Origin: Methylophaga sp.
GTDB lineage: Bacteria; Pseudomonadota; Gammaproteobacteria; Nitrosococcales; Methylophagaceae
Assembly (NCBI GenBank): GCA_002733105.1
Contig: NVUI01000009.1
Location: 56,205-97,332, forward strand
Direction: 5' to 3'
Length of the DNA stretch: 41,128 nt
In this document: piece after piece, positions 35,800 to 41,128 of the stretch
How the letters are laid out: each line of letters opens with the position of its first letter
Numbering within the stretch: position 1 is the first letter of the stretch
The notes under the pieces: generated by a model
What the model was told of the DNA's origin: nothing
Database searches by the model: none
Seen by the model: only the letters and a program-made list of their open reading frames with translations
Program-made: the position numbers and the translations under genes

Positions 35800-36651
35800 A
35801 TGATACATATGCCCATAAAAAACACCGTACCGACACAATTTATATCATCTCAGGTCAAATTAGCATTACTAGAGGATATTGGTCAACAAGATCTCACTGC
35901 AGATCTGATCCCGATCACATCAATGGCGACTGCAACACTTATTTCTAGAGAGACCGCTATATTATGTGGTAGTGCATGGTTCGATGAGGTTTTTACTCAG
36001 CTTGAACCATCCATTAAAATTAATTGGCATTATACTGATGGAGATCGCGTAACAAAAAACAGTATTATTTGTACACTCAAGGGTAACGCTCGCAACCTGC
36101 TTACAGGCGAACGCACTGCAATGAACTATATTCAGACGCTTGCTGCAACAGCAACCCTAGCACATCAGTATGCTCAGCAAGTATCTGACCTACCCGTCAA
36201 GATCCTAGACACCCGTAAGACCATTCCAGGGTTACGCTTAGCCCAAAAATATGCCACTCGTTGTGGTGGTTGTCACAATCATAGGGTCGGGCTTTATGAT
36301 GGTATCTTAATTAAAGAAAACCACATTAATGCTACTGGCTCTATTCAAGCAGCCGTGGCTCAAGCTCGTGAAAATAATCCAAACATAGCAATAGAAGTTG
36401 AGGTTGAGAATTTCGATGAATTACAACAAGCTTTAACCGCGCAGGCAGATATTATTTTATTAGATAATTTTGATATTCCAGCCCTAGAAAAATCGGTTGT
36501 TATCAATAAAGGCCAAGCACAATTAGAAGCCTCTGGTGGTATCACTCTCAACAATGTACGGGCTATTGCCGAAACAGGTGTTGATAGAATTTCAATCGGT
36601 AGTTTAACTAAAGACATTCGTGCTATTGACCTGTCCATGCGGTTTATTTAA
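35800..36651 (+). CDS. nadC: Nicotinate-nucleotide pyrophosphorylase (carboxylating)
   Basis: NadC converts quinolinate and PRPP to nicotinate mononucleotide in NAD synthesis. From the ATG at 35800 the protein has 283 residues; an ATG three codons later is equally good, and the frame opens 16 codons earlier but there it overlaps the divergent gene. Conserved blocks are LLEDIGQQDLTAD, LTGERTAMNYIQ, ILDTRKTIPGLRLAQKYA with the PRPP/quinolinate arginines, GGCHNHRVGLYDGILIKENH, EVEVEN, LLDNFD, and ASGGITLNNVRAIAETGVD. No clear ribosome site is seen, so the exact start is uncertain. Confidence 0.95.
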   Translation: MIHMPIKNTVPTQFISSQVKLALLEDIGQQDLTADLIPITSMATATLISRETAILCGSAWFDEVFTQLEPSIKINWHYTDGDRVTKNSIICTLKGNARNLLTGERTAMNYIQTLAATATLAHQYAQQVSDLPVKILDTRKTIPGLRLAQKYATRCGGCHNHRVGLYDGILIKENHINATGSIQAAVAQARENNPNIAIEVEVENFDELQQALTAQADIILLDNFDIPALEKSVVINKGQAQLEASGGITLNNVRAIAETGVDRISIGSLTKDIRAIDLSMRFI

Positions 36652-36654
36652 ATA

Positions 36655-36689
36655 CAAAAAAAACCGTGACATCATTAGATGCCACGGTT
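36655..36689 (-). terminator. Terminator of the PepSY gene (minus strand)
   Basis: AACCGTG-A-CATC and GATG-C-CACGGTT form a stem with one mismatch around ATTA; on the minus strand it is followed by an eight-T run. It lies 47 bases after the PepSY stop and immediately after nadC, for which there is no T-run on the plus strand. Confidence 0.82.
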
Positions 36690-36735
36690 GCGAGTAAGGC
36701 TAAAAATTTAGCCAAAACTTACTAAGTTCGCTATT

Positions 36736-37248
36736 TTATTCAAGACCGATCTGCCAAAGTTCACGATTAGCTTCTACAATTTCACCTGAAGTTGCATCTA
36801 CTTCAACTTTCATTTGTTGGTTTAAAGTAGTATCAATATCAAATTCATATGAAGCAGATCCGTTGGGCTCAATCTCATACTCAACTTCGACAATAACACC
36901 AGGATAAATAGCCAATGCTATTTCACGCGCATCTGACTCACTTACTTTCATTTTAGCTTTAAACAGTGGGTGATTAACGCTATCCACTTCACGTTCAATC
37001 TCTGAGATTAAACCTCGATGAGCATTACACTCCACATCCCAATCAGAACCGTCTATTCCACGAATATCGAACTCATACATATGAGCGCCTTGTTCATTCT
37101 TAAATTCAACTTTTACAATATCACCTGGGCGCTCTTCTAATGCGGCAGCCATACATTTGTCAAACTGATGTGGGTTACTATGTTTATCAGCCATTGCAAC
37201 AGTACTTATTGCCATTAAAATGGCTGATGTTATTAATATTTTCATCAT
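36736..37248 (-). CDS. Periplasmic protein with two PepSY-type repeats
   Basis: A 170-residue secreted protein: signal peptide 1-20 (VAMA-DK), then two related segments, about 30-95 ([25 protein letters not shown]) and about 105-168 ([24 protein letters not shown]), each with the PepSY pattern of an alpha helix followed by two or three strands ending Y-E-F-D-I. It is strongly acidic. PepSY domains may inhibit proteases or bind metals; no enzymatic residues are seen. Tandem ATGs make the start ambiguous by one codon. It is 70 bp downstream of a TonB receptor on the same strand and probably shares its transcript. Confidence 0.78.
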   Translation of the reverse strand: MMKILITSAILMAISTVAMADKHSNPHQFDKCMAAALEERPGDIVKVEFKNEQGAHMYEFDIRGIDGSDWDVECNAHRGLISEIEREVDSVNHPLFKAKMKVSESDAREIALAIYPGVIVEVEYEIEPNGSASYEFDIDTTLNQQMKVEVDATSGEIVEANRELWQIGLE

Positions 37249-37318
37249 TATTTCCTATTTATAAAATAGTTCTAAAGTAGCTATTTAGTTTGCCATACTA
37301 AACCCTTACAATTTGTTA

Positions 37319-39643
37319 TTATATCGAAACTTTAATGCCAACCCAGCCTGCTCGTGGTGCACCTGCGCCAACAAAACGTGGGTCATCAAAATTAAACCCT
37401 GGAGCTTCATCAGGTTCACCATAAAGACCAAATGATTCATATTCACTGTCAAATAAATTATCAACTTTGGCAAAAAACTCAAAGTGTTTATTAACGGTAT
37501 AACGGCCGTGAATATCAACTACACGATATGCAGCAATCTTTTTATCTACGTTTGCTTCATCACCGCGGAAGTACTGACTTGAATGGTATGATGCAGTAAA
37601 ACCAAGCGCTAGTTTAGCGGTAACATCATAATCCGCACCAATTTTAATATTGTGTGCAGGAATACCTGGCAATCTATCACCTTTACTCACATTAAATGTT
37701 TCAACATTATCGTCTACTTCACGAGCATAACTGAATTCATCCTCGAAGGTAGCACGAACGTATGAATAGTTAGCAAACCAGTTTAATTTATCTACTTCAC
37801 CAAACGCGCCTAACTCCAAGCCTGCACGAGCAGTTTTATCAATATTATCAAAAATACCAACATTCAATCTTGGATCTGAAGGATCTTCTTCTGTAGCAGG
37901 GAAAAAGAACAAATCATCTTTCAACTGAGTGTAATAAACATTGGCATTCCAGTTAATAGTCCCACGTTGCCCACGTAAACCTGCTTCAATCGTTCTAGCA
38001 ACAACATCATCTAATGGAGGATCAGCTAAGAATGAATTGGGTAAAGAACAGGGGTTATCTGCATCAGCACAAGTTAATTCAGAAGGGGTTGGTGCCCGAT
38101 TCGATTCACTGTAACTACCATAGGCACTTAAAGAATCATTAACAGCATAAGTTAATCCAAGAGAAGGATTGAAACGGTTAAAAACATGTTTCTCACCAGT
38201 TTCATTCAACAGTTGCCCGCCTCCCTCACTCGTTCCAGAAATATCAATTTCAATACGATTGTATCGACCGGCAACTGTCAAAGCCAATTGATCGGTCAAC
38301 GAAATAGTATCAGTGAAATAAATACTGTAAGTTTCAGTCTCAATATCACCATTAACAATAGTTTCATCGATAATTTCGCCAATACCATTTGTTCCACGAG
38401 TATTAGTAAATAACGCGATTTCTGATTCTGAAGTGTGCTTTACATCTGAACGGTCATAGCTCGCACCAACGATTAATTGATTTTCTTTATCAAACAAATT
38501 ATTCAAGAACGTAAATTGTAAGCCTAAACCATAACTATCTTGTTCAGTTTCACTGGTATTATTTAATGCCACATCATCACCATCAGCAAAACCGAAGGTA
38601 TTGGCACCAGTTAAAACAACCTCATCATCTGCATCTAAGAAATCTCCATCATCATTCTCATCTTCACCAATCTCTGTACCAATGACGGTTAGTTCTGAAC
38701 CATCTCCATTAAACGTTGTACGGTCGCTAGAACGATGGTAAGCATTGGCGGATAGTAAAGTCAGGTCATTAATCCAATGAGATCCATTTAAGCTAAACAT
38801 TTCCAGATCATTCTGCGTATTATCTGGGTGTGTAAATACGGCCGCACGATCTTGATCAACCAATTCTACAGGTGAGGCCCCATTACCATTGAGATCACTC
38901 TCTATACTTGTTATAGACAAATCTAAAGTTGTTGAATTATCATCGCTACGATAACTCAGCTTTGAGAAAAACTGCTCAACACGAGAAGGAGAAAAGTCTC
39001 TCCAGCCATCTTCTTTAGTGATAGAACCTGTCACAAAGTAACCAAAATTTCCATCGTTTCCACCACTTGAGATAGTACCGGAATCACGTCCAAAAGAACC
39101 TGTATAAGCTTCTAGCTCATGGCCTTCATGAGTAAAGCCATCTTTTGTCTGAATCGATAATGCACCACCAAGTGTATTAAGACCAAAAATTGGGTTAGAT
39201 CCCGGAATTAAATTCAGTGTGCTGATAGCCGACTTAGGGATGAGTTCAAAATTAACGGCATCACCGAAGGGCTCATTAACGCGTACACCATCCAAGTAAA
39301 CAGATATACCTTGAGAGTTACCGACTAACGGAGATGCGGTAAAACCACGGAATTGTAGATCAGGTTGGAAAGGATTATTTTGAGCCGAACTAATACTGAC
39401 ACTACTAAATGTTTTATTTAAAAAATCACTAATATCAAGACTTTGATTCTTGGCTATATCTTCGGCAGTAGCTGATTGGATATTACTGGCTATTTGATCT
39501 GCAGGTAAACCAACACCGTGGAGCGGTGTTGTCCCAATCACTTCAATATCACTTAACTCCACACTATCTTCGGCAGCAAAAGCAACACCAGATGCTAACG
39601 ATGTTGCCAGCATGATGGTCAGCACTTTACGTTTGTATGACAT
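37319..39643 (-). CDS. TonB-dependent outer-membrane receptor with acidic loop
   Basis: From the ATG at 39641-39643, with AGGGA nine bases ahead, the receptor has 774 residues (an upstream TTG in frame is unlikely). Signal peptide 1-23 (AFA-AE), a DIEVIG TonB-box-like segment, plug (about 40-165: PFQPDLQFRGFTASPL, then VYLDGVRVNEPFGDAVNFELIP, then NPIFGLNTLGGALSIQTK), and a barrel with a VDNLFDSEYE block near the end. It ends KVSI rather than in Phe. An extracellular loop near residues 322-340 is very acidic (DENDDGDFLDADDE) and resembles a calcium-binding loop. The ligand is unknown; the plug type is seen in receptors paired with PepSY proteins. Confidence 0.88.
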   Translation of the reverse strand: MSYKRKVLTIMLATSLASGVAFAAEDSVELSDIEVIGTTPLHGVGLPADQIASNIQSATAEDIAKNQSLDISDFLNKTFSSVSISSAQNNPFQPDLQFRGFTASPLVGNSQGISVYLDGVRVNEPFGDAVNFELIPKSAISTLNLIPGSNPIFGLNTLGGALSIQTKDGFTHEGHELEAYTGSFGRDSGTISSGGNDGNFGYFVTGSITKEDGWRDFSPSRVEQFFSKLSYRSDDNSTTLDLSITSIESDLNGNGASPVELVDQDRAAVFTHPDNTQNDLEMFSLNGSHWINDLTLLSANAYHRSSDRTTFNGDGSELTVIGTEIGEDENDDGDFLDADDEVVLTGANTFGFADGDDVALNNTSETEQDSYGLGLQFTFLNNLFDKENQLIVGASYDRSDVKHTSESEIALFTNTRGTNGIGEIIDETIVNGDIETETYSIYFTDTISLTDQLALTVAGRYNRIEIDISGTSEGGGQLLNETGEKHVFNRFNPSLGLTYAVNDSLSAYGSYSESNRAPTPSELTCADADNPCSLPNSFLADPPLDDVVARTIEAGLRGQRGTINWNANVYYTQLKDDLFFFPATEEDPSDPRLNVGIFDNIDKTARAGLELGAFGEVDKLNWFANYSYVRATFEDEFSYAREVDDNVETFNVSKGDRLPGIPAHNIKIGADYDVTAKLALGFTASYHSSQYFRGDEANVDKKIAAYRVVDIHGRYTVNKHFEFFAKVDNLFDSEYESFGLYGEPDEAPGFNFDDPRFVGAGAPRAGWVGIKVSI

Positions 39644-39658
39644 ATTTGTTGTCCCTAT

Positions 39659-39689
39659 ACTTCTCAAATTAAACTTAAAAACGAGAAGT
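39659..39689. repeat. Inverted repeat in the leader of the TonB receptor
   Basis: ACTTCTC and GAGAAGT, perfect over seven bases with a 17-nt AT-rich loop, lie directly before the AGGGA ribosome site of the receptor. In RNA it could form a hairpin in the 5' leader; whether it regulates translation is unknown. Confidence 0.4.
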
Positions 39690-39716
39690 AACGCACATTT
39701 AATGCCAGAAATAATT

Positions 39717-39747
39717 CTCTATTAATATTAGAGGGTTAAATATTATA
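39717..39747 (-). promoter_or_regulatory. Candidate promoter and palindrome upstream of the TonB receptor
   Basis: On the minus strand a TATAAT (39742-39747) has only a weak -35 (GTTTCA). Ten bases after it, near the expected transcription start, lies a 17-bp palindrome starting CTCTATTAATA (39717-39733, one mismatch). It does not fit a Fur box well. It may be an operator. Confidence 0.35.
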
Positions 39748-39808
39748 GATAGCCACAAACCAACTGAAACGGCTGATATAAACCAATTATATGGTTATAT
39801 ATATCCAC

Positions 39809-39901
39809 TCAAAACCAAGATAATGAATCATGCAGTTTAACTACCTCACCAATAATGACTAGCGTTGGCGTGCGAATCAAGGGGATGCTTTGAACCTTTG
39901 G
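39809..39901 (-). pseudogene. cobA: C-terminal remnant of uroporphyrin-III C-methyltransferase
   Basis: An open stretch of 30 codons ends RTPTLVIIGEVVKLHDSLSWF and a TGA. The PxLxxIGEVVxL...LSWF pattern is the C-terminus of SUMT (CobA/CysG-A), which makes precorrin-2 for siroheme and cobalamin. A stop lies directly upstream in frame and nothing further upstream resembles the rest of the roughly 260-residue enzyme, so only the tail survives. The break is next to toxin and transposase sequences, suggesting an insertion or deletion removed the rest. Confidence 0.72.
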
Positions 39902-39974
39902 TCATGAGGATATTCCTAGGCCTATAGTGTCGCCTATTTAATGTATCCGTTATCTTGGGGGAACCTCAGTCTGA
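39902..39974. other. Junction between the cobA remnant and the toxin/immunity genes
   Basis: These 73 bp hold no gene. On the minus strand the sequence beginning TGAGGTTCCCCCAAG, just after the immunity stop, looks like the end of an insertion sequence, and AATAGGCGACACTATAGG resembles an SP6-type phage promoter at 15 of 18 positions. Both readings are tentative. Confidence 0.3.
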
Positions 39975-40196
39975 TTAAACCAAACGTTTTGCTACTAAAA
40001 TTTCACTAGATTCATGAAGCTCTTTATCACAAATAACTACTGACTCTGGAAGAAACTCCCACTCCTCGTCTTCTGAGTCGTAATCTTCTGGTTTCTGCAA
40101 TAGATATCGATCCTCACCAACTTTTAGGGAATTAACTGGTCTCAATACTGTTGTTCCCTCATTGAGTAGATGTACATATACTTTAAATAACCCCAT
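39975..40196 (-). CDS. Probable immunity protein for the adjacent RNase toxin
   Basis: A 73-residue acidic protein (MGLFKVYVHLLNEGTTVLRP, then a cluster EDYDSEDEEWEFLPESVV). The VYVxLLxEGTxVxRPV and WxFxPxxVV pattern belongs to a widespread small family found next to polymorphic-toxin C-termini. Its ATG overlaps the toxin stop by one base (TGATG), so toxin and immunity would be translated together. High acidity suits neutralising a basic RNase by direct binding. No terminator follows. The immunity role is inferred from size, charge, order and overlap. Confidence 0.65.
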   Translation of the reverse strand: MGLFKVYVHLLNEGTTVLRPVNSLKVGEDRYLLQKPEDYDSEDEEWEFLPESVVICDKELHESSEILVAKRLV

Positions 40197-40708
40197 CAGT
40201 ACTTAAACCCTTTTCTACCGAGTTGAATTATTTCGCCTGTAACATCATCAACCACGATTGATTTATCCAATTTCTGATTATAGTAACGAGTAGCGGAATT
40301 GCTCTTGTTCACTAAGTTATCTGCCTTGAATTGCTTTCCAGTCTTAAAAGTTTCTCGGACATCCTTAGCAGTCCATTCCCCTCGTTTAAATCGGTTTTTC
40401 CACTTGGTTAATGATTTATGCTTTCCAAGCTTTAAAACAGGTTGTGTACCTTTCGAAATAAACCATGCCTTAATAAAAGCTCCAGCACGTATCAAACCAC
40501 CTAAAGGAGCTATTAATTCTCCAACCAAAAGTCTTGCATTTTGTGCATCACTCACTGCATCTGCTGGTAAATCATAGCATTCTTCAGGCAAATAACCACA
40601 ATGTCCAGTTGCATCCCCACCATTTACAGATAAAACATAACTAGACTTGATTTCAGGAGCTCTTACCGAACCAACCAGACGATAAAAAGCAGCACTTTGA
40701 AAGATCAA
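40196..40708 (-). pseudogene. 5'-truncated polymorphic toxin with colicin E5-like RNase C-terminus
   Basis: The open frame gives up to 170 residues. The last 75 or so (KWKNRFKRGEWTAKDVRE, then SATRYYNQKLDKSIVVDD and VTGEIIQLGRKGFKY) match the colicin E5-related ribonuclease pattern, whose members cut tRNA anticodons. The part before it (about 20-90, with DATGHCGYLPEECYDLPADA and a hydrophobic LLVGELIAPLGGLIRAGAF) looks like the linker region of a much larger secreted toxin. There is no internal methionine; the only start is a TTG inside a repeat continuous with the transposase end, with no ribosome site. The toxin has therefore lost its delivery domains and is probably a displaced CT module. 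Confidence 0.65.
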
Positions 40709-40746
40709 GGGGTCAGCCAGCTTGAAAGATCAAGGGGTCAGCCAGC
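40697..40746. repeat. Exact 25-bp tandem direct repeat (two copies)
   Basis: Two identical 25-bp units, each starting TTGAAAGATCAAGG, lie at 40697-40721 and 40722-40746. The second contains the transposase stop codon; the first contains the TTG used by the truncated toxin frame. It marks the toxin/transposase junction and probably arose from transposase end processing or slippage. Confidence 0.9.
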
Positions 40747-41128
40747 TTGGTTCTTGTAATGATCACTCTTCCTATCGCCGCCATGCGCTGCCAATTGAGT
40801 CGGTCTCTTTATTCGTTTCGCTATTTTTTGATGAAAATCATGACTGCCATACACTTCTCCTCGCATCAATGCCTCATCTATTGCTTGCTCTTGTTCTGCG
40901 CTGTTGGGTGTATCAAATATTGCCTGATAGTGTTGGCCGCGCAGTACCGGACTGTTGCCTAGTCGTCGATATAAGGGATGTTCGGTGATAAGTGTATCTT
41001 TCTTTCCAAGTGCATTATGGTGATAGCTGGACCATGGGTAGTCCGTCAGGGAGTTAACCATGTTGGCATGCAACGGATTCATTTCAATATAGCGATAAAG
41101 GGTATAGAGGTAGTTATCGCTATCAACC
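40738..41128 (-). mobile_element. IS200/REP-type tyrosine transposase, C-terminal part (runs off window)
   Basis: The minus-strand frame is open from the window edge to the TGA at 40738-40740, about 129 residues. It carries YRYIEMNPLHANMV and DYPWSSYHHNALGKKD, typical of the Y1 transposase domain of REP-associated (RAYT-like) proteins, followed by HPLYRRLG and an RGEV...HGGDRKSDHYKNQ tail. The HUH motif and catalytic tyrosine region lie upstream, mostly outside the window. These enzymes move or generate palindromic repeats by single-strand chemistry. Whether the gene is intact beyond the edge cannot be judged. Confidence 0.82.

Noticed and set aside
40722-40988. 88-codon plus-strand frame opposite the transposase
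   Set aside because: Antisense shadow of a recognisable Y1-type transposase.

Overview
The window looks like chromosomal DNA of a low-GC (roughly 40 %) gammaproteobacterium. The evidence is the gene order lptD-surA-pdxA-rsmA, lptF/lptG divergent from pepA-holC, the pairing of nadC with ampD, and the full LPS and outer-membrane machinery. A 23-residue PQQ precursor gene (pqqA) suggests a methylotroph or other user of PQQ dehydrogenases. A marine methylotroph of the Methylophaga type would fit, but that genus assignment is inference only.

Layout. 1-6.1 kb (minus strand): tRNA-Asp, tRNA-Val, hupB, then rsmA, pdxA, surA and lptD. 6.4-6.6 kb (plus): a tRNA-Ala/tRNA-Glu operon with a near-consensus promoter and a strong terminator. 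6.6-7.4 kb: mostly non-coding, but it holds the orphan pqqA. 7.4-13.2 kb: an accessory iron/redox island. A minus-strand operon (outer-membrane barrel, Tat-type FMN-binding protein, leaderless ApbE, four-helix His-rich membrane protein) is divergent from a TonB-dependent receptor, which faces a PepSY membrane protein. Fur-like boxes lie at the divergent promoter and upstream of the PepSY gene. 13.2-23.6 kb: lptG/lptF, pepA-holC and valS, with a 1090-residue GGDEF/EAL sensor gene set in reverse orientation between holC and valS. 23.7-32 kb (minus): sixA, an NAD-type malic enzyme, and a complete SUF operon led by an Rrf2 regulator (sufR-like, sufB, C, D, S, U, T), whose promoter contains a 27-bp palindrome. 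32.2-36.7 kb: an FKBP isomerase, then ampD, a CBS-pair protein, a PII-like protein and two DUF1538 membrane proteins in one tightly overlapped operon, divergent from nadC. 36.7-39.8 kb: a second TonB receptor with a periplasmic PepSY protein.

The last 1.3 kb is a junction of mobile or decayed material. It has a 30-codon remnant of the cobA (uroporphyrin-III methyltransferase) C-terminus, an immunity-like gene, a 5'-truncated colicin E5-like RNase toxin domain, an exact 25-bp tandem duplication, and the C-terminus of an IS200/REP-type tyrosine transposase running off the window.

The strongest leads for something new are three. First, the Fur-linked flavinylated-protein module, whose ApbE appears cytoplasmic while its target appears Tat-exported. 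Second, the DUF1538 pair genetically locked to PII-like and CBS sensors. Third, the orphan toxin/immunity fragment at the transposase junction. All functions were read from sequence motifs by eye; no database search was possible.
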